NCBI RefSeq assembly: GCF_000315425.1
Contig: NZ_JH992925.1
Coordinates: 214,348 to 270,137 of the forward strand
Origin: Massilia timonae CCUG 45783
GTDB lineage: Bacteria; Pseudomonadota; Gammaproteobacteria; Burkholderiales; Burkholderiaceae_D
DNA length: 55,790 nt
Direction of reading: 5' to 3'
In this document: positions 25,776 to 32,594 of the stretch, piece after piece
Layout of the letters: the number at the start of each line of letters is the position of its first letter
Position numbering within the stretch: the first letter of the stretch is position 1
Notes under the pieces: generated by a model
Databases searched by the model: none
Seen by the model: the letters and a program-made list of their open reading frames with translations, nothing else
Told to the model about the DNA's origin: nothing
Made by a program: the position numbers and the translations under genes

Positions 25776-28700
25776 ATGTTCAAGCAGAAGCCGCTCGCAG
25801 CGGCCGTATCGATGGCAGTCTGGAGCCTCGCAGCCCTGCCGGCCATGGCCCAGGAAGCCGCAGCGCCGGTGCCGATGCAGACCGTGGAAGTGACGGGCAT
25901 CCGTGCCTCGCTGGCCAAGTCCCTGTCGGTCAAGCGGGACGCCTCGGCCAACGTCGAGGTGATCACGGCCGAAGACGTGGGCAAGATGCCGGACAAGAAC
26001 CTGGCGGACTCCCTGCAGCGCCTGGCGGGCGTGGCGGTGCGCACCGACTACGACGAAGCGGAAAAGGTGTCGATGCGCGGCACCAATCCGGACATGTCGC
26101 TGATCATCTTCAATGGCCATGCGGTCAGCAGCGCCGACTGGTACGTCGCCGACCAGGCCTCGAGCTCGCGTTCGACCAGCCTGTCGCTGATGCCGTCGCA
26201 CGTGCTGCAGCAGGCGGTCGTGTACAAGACCTCGCAGGCGAACATCGTCGACGGCGGCCTGGCCGGCACCATCAACGTCAGCACCCGCAAGCCGCTGGCG
26301 CAGAAAGAGCGCTTCTCGGGCGTGGTCAGCGTCGGCGCCAGCTACGCCGACCTGCCGGGCCGCTATGCGCCGGACATGAACGGTTCGGTCACCTGGAAGA
26401 ACGAGGCGGGCACCTTCGGCGTGCTGGCCGCGCTGTTCGCGGAAAAACGCCATGTGCGGCGCGACTCGGTGTCGCGCTTCGCCTACGGCACCAACAGCGG
26501 CTGGGACGTGATCAACACCAGCACCATGAAGGGCATCACCGACGAATCGCTGGCCGGCACCGGCTATACCGCGGCGGACCTGAACGGCGTGCGCCTCCCG
26601 GGTTCGATGAGCTCGGAATTCGTGGAAGGCGTGCGTGACCGCAAGGGCGGCATGCTGTCGCTGCAGTTCAAGCCGAACCGCGACCTCGACGTCACCATGA
26701 CCGGTTTCCACTCCGCGATGGAGGCCAACAACCACGGCCGCCTGACGTCGAGCGCCATCTACTCCATGCTGCTCGGTAAGAACGCGCCGCTGGGCGGCAC
26801 CACCGCCGCCGCCGTCAACACCAGTCACAACGGCCAGCAGGTGTTCGCCCAGATCCGCAACCCGGTCATCGTCGACGAAACCACTGTCTACGGCCACCCG
26901 CTGAAGGTGCTGAAGGCCGCCGACATCGTCTTCGCCGACGGCACCAGCCCCCAGTACGTGGGCAATTCGGAAGGCTTCTACCGCGACGGCGCCAAGGCCG
27001 AGAGCTCCTTCCTCGACCTCGATGCGAAGTACCGCGTCAACGACGACCTCACCGTCAAGACCCTGCTGTCGACCACGCGCGGCGTCGGCCAGACCCGGCT
27101 CGACCAGGGCCTGACCCTGGCGCGCTACGGCACCGGCATCTCGTACGCGCTGGGCGACCTGCACGACGCGCCGTTCGTGCAGTACCATAACGCCGGCAGC
27201 AACCAGCCCGGCCTGAACGCGGATGGCAGCGGCTACACCATCGTCGACCGCGCCGCGTCGGGCGTCAAGACCGTCGACAAGGAGTGGAGCGCGCAGTTCG
27301 ACGCCGAATACCGCGTCGACCGCGGTTTCCTGCAGTCGCTGGCAAGCGGCGTGCGCTTCGCCGACCACAAGCGCACCAGCGGCCGCCGCGGCCCTGCCTT
27401 CCGCAACGGCATCACGCTCGATGCGGTCACCGGCCGCGTGATCTCCAACACGCCGACGCCGCTCACCGGCTGGCAGGCATTCCCGGGCGACTTCGGCAAG
27501 GACCTCGACGGCCCTGCCGGCTGGGACAACACCGGCTTCACCTACACCCCGGAAGGCATCAAGGACTACATCGCCAGCAATACCAAGGTCACCAGCGACG
27601 CCTGGGAACGCCGCGTGAACTCCGAGATCGACATGCAGGAGCGCCAGAGCGCGGCCTACGTGATGGCCAACCTGGAAGGCGAGCGCTGGTCGGGCGACGT
27701 CGGCGTGCGCTTCACCCGCACCGAGGTCAAGGCGAACATCGCCACCCCGATCCCGTCCGGCGCCTGCCAGCGCGTGGAGCCGGGCCAGCCGGCGATCACC
27801 TGCGCCGCCTATCCGGGCGCGATCACCGATGCCGGCGACGCCACCGCCTACTTCGACGGCGTGCCGTTCAATCCGAATGCCGGCATCCTGTACTACAAGA
27901 CGCCGACCAAGCGCACCTTCGACAACTGGCTGCCGAGCATGAACCTGCGCTACGACATGGGCAACGACATGCTGGCGCGCTTCGGCGTCAGCCGCACCAT
28001 CGGCCGCCAGAACTACAACCTGCTGGGCAGCGGCTTCGGCACGCCGGGCTGCGACGCCAACGGCTGCCGCGTGACCGGTCCGAACCCGGACATGGAGCCG
28101 CAAACCTCGGACAACGTCGACCTGTCGTGGTCGTGGTATTTCGCGCCGCGTTCGATCGTCGCGGTGAGCGTGTTCCACTCGTCGATCGACGGTTATCCGA
28201 AGACCGGCGCGGTCGGCAGCGCCACCGTCGACCTGCTCGATCCGCGCGACCAGACCGTGAAGACCTTCTTCATCAACACGGCCTCGCAGCAGGGCGCCAG
28301 GATCAACGGCATCGAGCTGCAGTACGAGCAGCCGTTCGGCAAGACCAATTTCGGCTTCACCTCCAACGTCAGCCGCGCCAAGACCAAGGTCGACGACGGC
28401 CGTCCGATGGTGGGCGCATCCGAATGGACCGGCAACGTCGGCCTGTACTACGAAGACGACAAGCTGTCGACACGTCTGGTGGCGAACTACCGTGGCGAGT
28501 ACGTGAACAGCACCACCGCGCCGTCGCCGACCGCCAACAGCCAGGGTCTCTCGGTGATCAACGGCATCGCGATGCCGACCGCGCCGACCTATGCCGACGC
28601 GGTGACCACGCTGGCGTTCTCCGCCAACTACTACTTCACCAAGAACCTGGAACTCGCGTTCAGCGCGACCAACCTGACCAATGCCAAGCGCGCCCAGTAT

Positions 28701-28778
28701 CGCTACAGCGAAGAAGAGCAGCAGAAGCTGGATGTCAGCGGTCGCCAGTACTACCTGAACCTGCGCTACAAGTTCTGA
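25776..28778 (+). CDS. TonB-dependent outer-membrane receptor (Xanthomonas/Caulobacter type)
   Basis: A 1000-residue outer-membrane receptor. Signal peptide ends AALPAMAQ (about residue 25). VEVTGIRASLAKSLSVKR and the DNLADSLQR-like plug block (KNLADSLQRLAGVAV) belong to the subfamily common in Xanthomonas and Caulobacter, often used for oligosaccharide uptake. The plug ends with IVDGGLAGTINVSTRKPL, followed by the beta-barrel, and the protein ends in an aromatic residue (YLNLRYKF) as barrel proteins do. AGGAGAG precedes the ATG. The gene stands alone and ends in a strong intrinsic terminator. Substrate is unknown; a carbohydrate is likely by subfamily. It needs a TonB system, one part of which may be the gene at the window's left edge. 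Confidence 0.92.
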   Translation: MFKQKPLAAAVSMAVWSLAALPAMAQEAAAPVPMQTVEVTGIRASLAKSLSVKRDASANVEVITAEDVGKMPDKNLADSLQRLAGVAVRTDYDEAEKVSMRGTNPDMSLIIFNGHAVSSADWYVADQASSSRSTSLSLMPSHVLQQAVVYKTSQANIVDGGLAGTINVSTRKPLAQKERFSGVVSVGASYADLPGRYAPDMNGSVTWKNEAGTFGVLAALFAEKRHVRRDSVSRFAYGTNSGWDVINTSTMKGITDESLAGTGYTAADLNGVRLPGSMSSEFVEGVRDRKGGMLSLQFKPNRDLDVTMTGFHSAMEANNHGRLTSSAIYSMLLGKNAPLGGTTAAAVNTSHNGQQVFAQIRNPVIVDETTVYGHPLKVLKAADIVFADGTSPQYVGNSEGFYRDGAKAESSFLDLDAKYRVNDDLTVKTLLSTTRGVGQTRLDQGLTLARYGTGISYALGDLHDAPFVQYHNAGSNQPGLNADGSGYTIVDRAASGVKTVDKEWSAQFDAEYRVDRGFLQSLASGVRFADHKRTSGRRGPAFRNGITLDAVTGRVISNTPTPLTGWQAFPGDFGKDLDGPAGWDNTGFTYTPEGIKDYIASNTKVTSDAWERRVNSEIDMQERQSAAYVMANLEGERWSGDVGVRFTRTEVKANIATPIPSGACQRVEPGQPAITCAAYPGAITDAGDATAYFDGVPFNPNAGILYYKTPTKRTFDNWLPSMNLRYDMGNDMLARFGVSRTIGRQNYNLLGSGFGTPGCDANGCRVTGPNPDMEPQTSDNVDLSWSWYFAPRSIVAVSVFHSSIDGYPKTGAVGSATVDLLDPRDQTVKTFFINTASQQGARINGIELQYEQPFGKTNFGFTSNVSRAKTKVDDGRPMVGASEWTGNVGLYYEDDKLSTRLVANYRGEYVNSTTAPSPTANSQGLSVINGIAMPTAPTYADAVTTLAFSANYYFTKNLELAFSATNLTNAKRAQYRYSEEEQQKLDVSGRQYYLNLRYKF

Positions 28779-28794
28779 TCGGGCAGGGCACGGT

Positions 28795-28826
28795 AAAAGG
28801 GAAGCTTCGGCTTCCCTTTTTTTTTT
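28795..28826 (+). terminator. Intrinsic terminator of the TonB-dependent receptor gene
   Basis: Perfect 11-bp stem (28795-28805 with 28810-28820), TTCG tetraloop, followed by a T run to 28826. Textbook rho-independent terminator 16 bp after the stop codon. Confidence 0.95.
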
Positions 28827-29079
28827 CGGGCGTGGCGGTCCCGCCGCGCGCATGTCACCTGGCCTGCTCGGCCGTATTGACGCGCACAGTGTGCGTCACC
28901 TAACGGTGCGCCTGTCCGGGTTTCGATAAGATGCACCTGTCTGAGTGAGGAACGCGCGATTCGATTCGCTGCCATCCGAAACCTCAACAGGTTAGCCGGT
29001 CGCCTCGAGGATCGGCACCAATTTCAGGGCCGCGCCGCCGCTGGTGCAGGCGCGGCCCGTAACGGAAGCGGAGGTTGCC

Positions 29080-29241
29080 ATGTACGATGTCAAGCATCCA
29101 CCCAAGCACCTGGTGCGCGCCTATCTCGAACGTCGCTCGCGCGACCCGAAACCGCCGCCGACCCCGGAAGAAATCCGGCGCCAGCTTGGCTGGGGCATGC
29201 TGATGCCGGCCGACCTCAAGTTGGGCACCAACCGCTCCTGA
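29080..29241 (+). CDS. Small hypothetical protein, 53 residues
   Basis: Short soluble protein beginning MYDVKHPPKHLVRAYL, with a Pro-rich centre (KPPPTPEEIRRQLGW) and no signal or membrane segment. ATG at 29080 has GGAGG 6 bases upstream, a strong start signal. A longer frame from GTG 29044 is less likely. The codon usage is like that of neighbouring real genes. No recognised domain. It lies 66 bp upstream of a second small gene and could be cotranscribed with it. Confidence 0.7.
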   Translation: MYDVKHPPKHLVRAYLERRSRDPKPPPTPEEIRRQLGWGMLMPADLKLGTNRS

Positions 29242-29307
29242 ATGTCACTTTTTCCGCGCCGACGTCCCGCGAGGACGCGGCGCCCAGCCCCACCACAGGA
29301 GACATCC

Positions 29308-29484
29308 ATGACCAGCAAGATCGGCAGCAAACACATCGCCCAGCACCGCGGCAAGAAGGAACGCCTCGAGATCAAGCGCGCCAACGTGGCGCGCGAAGCG
29401 GTACGCCAGGCTGAAGCCCGCGCCAAGTACCGCAACCAGCCGAAAGGCCAGACCCAGCGCGAGCAGGCGCAGACGGCCGCCTGA
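29308..29484 (+). CDS. Small basic hypothetical protein, 58 residues
   Basis: Starts MTSKIGSKHIAQHRGKKERL. Highly charged and rich in Lys, Arg, Gln and Ala, with a single long predicted helix (residues about 18-45). ATG at 29308 is preceded by AGGAGA. An in-frame ATG at 29242 exists but overlaps the linker and lacks a ribosome site. An intrinsic terminator lies 34 bp after the stop, so the two small genes may form one short transcript. The basic helix could bind nucleic acid or ribosomes; that is a guess, no family is recognised. Confidence 0.7.
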   Translation: MTSKIGSKHIAQHRGKKERLEIKRANVAREAVRQAEARAKYRNQPKGQTQREQAQTAA

Positions 29485-29517
29485 TCCACGTCGTACGCCT
29501 TATTTGGCCCGCCTGCG

Positions 29518-29542
29518 GCCCGCCCGCGAGGCGGGCTTTTTT
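29518..29542 (+). terminator. Intrinsic terminator after the two small genes
   Basis: 7-bp GC stem (29518-29524 with 29530-29536), 5-base loop, then six T. Ends the small-gene transcript before the LiaI/LiaF-like operon. Confidence 0.85.
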
Positions 29543-29656
29543 ACGTCCATCGTCCCCGATCTTCTTCATTCGCCGCCGCGCGCCGCGCGCGCTCGCCATT
29601 CGCCGCCTTCCACCCGCCATTCGCCGAATAGCGCTTTCGCGATTGCCTTCCCGCTT

Positions 29657-29681
29657 GTTATCGTGTATCCAGTTCGATAAC
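29657..29681. promoter_or_regulatory. Inverted repeat just upstream of the LiaI-like gene (candidate operator or leader hairpin)
   Basis: GTTATCG (29657-29663) and CGATAAC (29675-29681) are perfect 7-bp arms separated by 11 bases, ending 2 bases before the GAGGAG ribosome site. It could be a regulator site, for example for the LytTR regulator of the same operon, or a leader hairpin near the start. A weak -35/-10 pair (TTGCCT, TATCCA) overlaps it. Confidence 0.45.
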
Positions 29682-29696
29682 GAGAGGAGTGACGCA

Positions 29697-30071
29697 ATGG
29701 ATACTGAAGACGCCTATCGCTGGCGCAAGCAGGTGCTGTGGGGCCTGCTCCTGATCGTGGTGGGCGCGGTGGTGCTGCTCGACCGCCTGCACTATATCGA
29801 TGCCCAGGACTACTGGCATTACGCCCCCTTGCTGCTGGTCGTGGTCGGCATCGGCCAGACCATCGGCTACCCGAGCCCGAAGGAGTTCAGCAGCGGCTTG
29901 TGGACCGTGTTCACCGGCCTGTGGCTGTTCGCGGTGCTGGAGAACGCCTTCGGCCTGACCTTTCGCAACAGCTGGCCGCTGTTCATCCTGATGTGGGGCG
30001 TCAAGCTGGTGCTGGATCCATTCATCGCGCGCCGCTTCGCCAACAACCAGAGGAACCGCCATGAAAAATGA
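29697..30071 (+). CDS. LiaI/LiaF transmembrane-region-like protein
   Basis: 124-residue membrane protein with about four hydrophobic segments in the repeat pattern of the LiaI-LiaF-like transmembrane region (DUF5668 type): VLWGLLLIVVGAVVLLDRL, YAPLLLVVVGIGQTIG, LWTVFTGLWLFAVLENAFG and SWPLFILMWGVKLVLDPF. ATG at 29697 has GAGGAG upstream. It overlaps the LiaF-like gene by 11 bp and begins an operon ending in a LytS/LytTR two-component system. In Firmicutes, LiaI/LiaF proteins act in cell-envelope stress sensing. A similar role here is inferred from family and context. Confidence 0.75.
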   Translation: MDTEDAYRWRKQVLWGLLLIVVGAVVLLDRLHYIDAQDYWHYAPLLLVVVGIGQTIGYPSPKEFSSGLWTVFTGLWLFAVLENAFGLTFRNSWPLFILMWGVKLVLDPFIARRFANNQRNRHEK

Positions 30072-30777
30072 TCCGCATGCCAAAGGCGTGACGAGCCAGG
30101 TCGTGCTCGGCCTGCTCGTGATCGGGATGGGGTTGCTGTTCCTGCTCGATAACCTGGGCTTCGTCGACATGCACCGCGCGTTTTCGTTCTGGCCGATGTT
30201 GTTCGTCATCGTCGGCGCCGTCAAGCTGTGCGACACCCGCACCCAGGGCGGCACGCTGCTCGGGGCCGGGCTGGTCGGCGTGGGCATCCTCCTGATGCTG
30301 GACCGGATGGACATCATCGACTTCAGCTGGCGCACCATCTGGCCGCTGGTCCTGATCGGCTTCGGCGCCTTGCTGGTGGCGAAGGCGGTGCGCAGCAAGC
30401 GCGCGCTGGAACACGGCGTGGCGTTGGCCGACGGCGCGCCCGCCGGCGCCGGCGAGGTGCTGGACATCACCGCCATCCTGGGCGGCTACGAGCGCCGCGT
30501 CACGACCCGGAACTTTCGCGGCGGCGAGATCACGGCGGTGATGGGCGGCTGCGAACTCGATATGCGCGGCGCGTCGATCCAGGGCGAGGCGGTGATCAAT
30601 GTGTTCGCCTTCTGGGGCGGCGTTTCCATCAAGTGCCCGCCCGACTGGGCCATCGTGTTGCACGGCACGCCGATCCTGGGCGGCTTCGAGGAAAAGACCA
30701 TCGCGCCGCCGGACGACGCCAAGCGGCTGGTCATCCGCGGCTACGCGATCATGGGTGGCGTGGAAATCCGCAACTGA
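30061..30777 (+). CDS. LiaF-like membrane protein with C-terminal beta-helix domain
   Basis: 238 residues: four hydrophobic segments in the first half, including VLGLLVIGMGLLFLLDNLGF and TIWPLVLIGFGALLVAKAV. A C-terminal LiaF-type (DUF2154-like) domain follows with the recurring pattern ILGGYERRVTTRNFRGGEIT, AVMGGCELDMRGA, PILGGFEEKTIAPP and YAIMGGVEIRN. In Bacillus, LiaF inhibits the LiaS kinase, so a LiaF-like protein beside a sensor kinase suggests the same logic. The gene shares its last base with the start of the kinase gene (TGATG), so the two are translationally coupled. Confidence 0.8.
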   Translation: MKNDPHAKGVTSQVVLGLLVIGMGLLFLLDNLGFVDMHRAFSFWPMLFVIVGAVKLCDTRTQGGTLLGAGLVGVGILLMLDRMDIIDFSWRTIWPLVLIGFGALLVAKAVRSKRALEHGVALADGAPAGAGEVLDITAILGGYERRVTTRNFRGGEITAVMGGCELDMRGASIQGEAVINVFAFWGGVSIKCPPDWAIVLHGTPILGGFEEKTIAPPDDAKRLVIRGYAIMGGVEIRN

Positions 30778-31853
30778 TGGGCGGCGGATTCTGGGCGCGG
30801 CGCGGCGCCGCGCTGTACCTGGCGGCCTGGCTGATGCTGGGGCTGATGCTGGCCGGGCTGCTGTCCGCCACCGGCGGCGCCGGCCTGGCGCCCAGTCTCC
30901 TGTTCGTGCTGCCGCTCGTGCTGGTCTACGCCGCCGTGTGCGGCTTCTCGGCGTATTACCTGTGCCGCGCCTATCCGCTGGCGCGCAAGTCGACGCCGGC
31001 GGTGCTGGGCGTGTTCTTCCTCACCGCCGTGTGCGCGGCCCTGCTGTGGTGCGCCGCGGCGTCCGGCTGGGCCGCCTGGTGGCAGTGGCTGGCGCCGGCC
31101 GGTGACGGCGTGACGATGTCGCGGCCGCTGACGGCGGTGATGTTCGGCGTCGGCGTGCTGCTGTACGGGATGACCGCCTGCGCCCACTACCTGGCGCTGG
31201 AGTTCGAGCGCGCGCGCGGCCTTGAGCGGCGCGAGCTCGAACTCAAGCTCCTGGCCCAGGACGCCGAACTGCGCATGCTGCGCACCCAGGTCGATCCGCA
31301 TTTCCTGTTCAACAGCCTCAATTCGATCAGCGCGCTGACCGCGATCGACGCCGGCGCGGCGCGCGACATGACCTTGCAGCTGGCGGGCTTCTTTCGCCAT
31401 ACGCTGGGACTCGAGGCGCACCGCAAGGTGACGCTGGCCCAGGAGGTGGCGCTGGTCGGGCGCTTCGTGGCGATCGAGCAGGTGCGCTTCGGGCCACGCC
31501 TGGGCGTCGAGCGCCACGTGGACCGGGAGGCCGAGGCTTGCCTGCTGCCGCCCATGATCCTGCAGCCGCTGGTCGAGAACGCGGTCAAGCACGGCATCGG
31601 CCAGCTGCCCGAGGGCGGCGTGGTGCGGGTGCACGTCGAGCGCGCCGGTTCGCGGCTCAGGCTGCGGGTGGAAAACGACGTCGACCCGGATGGCGCGGAT
31701 GGGACCAATGCGGCTGCGGGCGGCGGCGTCGGCCTGGCCAATGTGCGTGCGCGCCTGCTGGCGGAGTACGGGATCGACGCGAGCGTGCATGCGGCGCGCG
31801 TCGACAATATTTTCAGGGTGGAGCTGGCGCTGCCCGCCGACACAGGAGAATGA
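30777..31853 (+). CDS. LytS-type sensor histidine kinase
   Basis: 358 residues. About five membrane helices in the first 140 residues and no periplasmic sensor domain, then the His_kinase domain: QVDPHFLFNSLNSISALTAI with the phospho-accepting His, and the ATPase with LQPLVENAVKHGIG (N box) and GGVGLANVRARL (G box). These are typical of the LytS/YehU class (HPK8). The partner LytTR regulator starts 3 bp downstream. The signal is probably membrane-based, sensed directly or through the LiaF-like protein made from the same operon. ATG at 30777 overlaps the preceding stop codon. Confidence 0.9.
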   Translation: MGGGFWARRGAALYLAAWLMLGLMLAGLLSATGGAGLAPSLLFVLPLVLVYAAVCGFSAYYLCRAYPLARKSTPAVLGVFFLTAVCAALLWCAAASGWAAWWQWLAPAGDGVTMSRPLTAVMFGVGVLLYGMTACAHYLALEFERARGLERRELELKLLAQDAELRMLRTQVDPHFLFNSLNSISALTAIDAGAARDMTLQLAGFFRHTLGLEAHRKVTLAQEVALVGRFVAIEQVRFGPRLGVERHVDREAEACLLPPMILQPLVENAVKHGIGQLPEGGVVRVHVERAGSRLRLRVENDVDPDGADGTNAAAGGGVGLANVRARLLAEYGIDASVHAARVDNIFRVELALPADTGE

Positions 31854-31856
31854 GGG

Positions 31857-32591
31857 ATGCGAACCCTGATCGTGGACGATGAACACCTGGCGCGCGCGCT
31901 GCTGCGCGAGTACCTGGCGGCGCATCCCGACGTCGAGATCGTGGGCGAATGCGCCAATGGGTTCGAGGCGGTGAAGGCGATCGCCGAGCACGATCCCGAC
32001 CTGGTCTTCCTGGACATCCAGATGCCCAGGCTGGACGGCTTCGAGGTGGTGGAGCTGGCCGGCGCCAGGCCGCACTATATCTTCGCCACCGCCTACGACC
32101 AGTTCGCATTGCGCGCCTTCGAGGTGCACGCGCTCGACTACCTGCTCAAGCCGTTCTCGCGCGAGCGCCTGGCCGAGGCGCTGGCGCAGGCGCGCCTGCG
32201 CGCGCCGCAGCCGGCCCGGGCCGGCATCGCCGCGGCGGTGAAGGATGCGCAGGCACGCCAGCAGCCGCTCGAACGGATCCTGATCCGCGACGGCGCCCGC
32301 GTGCACGTGGTCGCCGCCGGCAACGTCGACTACATCGAGGCCCAGGACGACTACGTGCGCATCATGGCGGGCGGGAAGGGCTACCTGAAGCACCAGCGCC
32401 TGTCCGAGCTCGAGGCGCAGCTCGACGGCGTCGTGTTCGTGCGCATCCACCGCTCGTTCATCGTCAATGTCTGCGCGGTCGAACGCATCGAGCCGGTCAG
32501 CAAGGACAACCATTGCGCGGTGCTCAGGGGCGGCGTCAGGTTGCCGATCAGCCGCAGCGGCTACCAGAAGATACGCGAACGGCTGGCGTGA
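31857..32591 (+). CDS. LytTR-family response regulator
   Basis: 244 residues. Receiver domain: MRTLIVDDEHLAR, phospho-accepting Asp in LVFLDIQMPRLDGFEVV, and the conserved Thr and Lys in FATAYDQFALRAF and DYLLKPFSRERL. The DNA-binding LytTR domain occupies the C-terminal 110 residues: VDYIEAQDDYVRIMAGGKGY, FVRIHRSFIVNVCAV and LPISRSGYQKIRERL. It pairs with the upstream LytS-type kinase. Ribosome site AGGAG overlaps the kinase stop. Targets are unknown; the inverted repeat upstream of the operon (29657-29681) is a candidate autoregulatory site. It ends 3 bp from the convergent helicase gene. Confidence 0.92.
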   Translation: MRTLIVDDEHLARALLREYLAAHPDVEIVGECANGFEAVKAIAEHDPDLVFLDIQMPRLDGFEVVELAGARPHYIFATAYDQFALRAFEVHALDYLLKPFSRERLAEALAQARLRAPQPARAGIAAAVKDAQARQQPLERILIRDGARVHVVAAGNVDYIEAQDDYVRIMAGGKGYLKHQRLSELEAQLDGVVFVRIHRSFIVNVCAVERIEPVSKDNHCAVLRGGVRLPISRSGYQKIRERLA

Positions 32592-32594
32592 GGT

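Noticed and set aside
25737..28853. About 1038-codon minus-strand open frame over the TonB-dependent receptor
   Set aside because: Antisense shadow; the receptor has signal peptide, plug and C-terminal aromatic residue.
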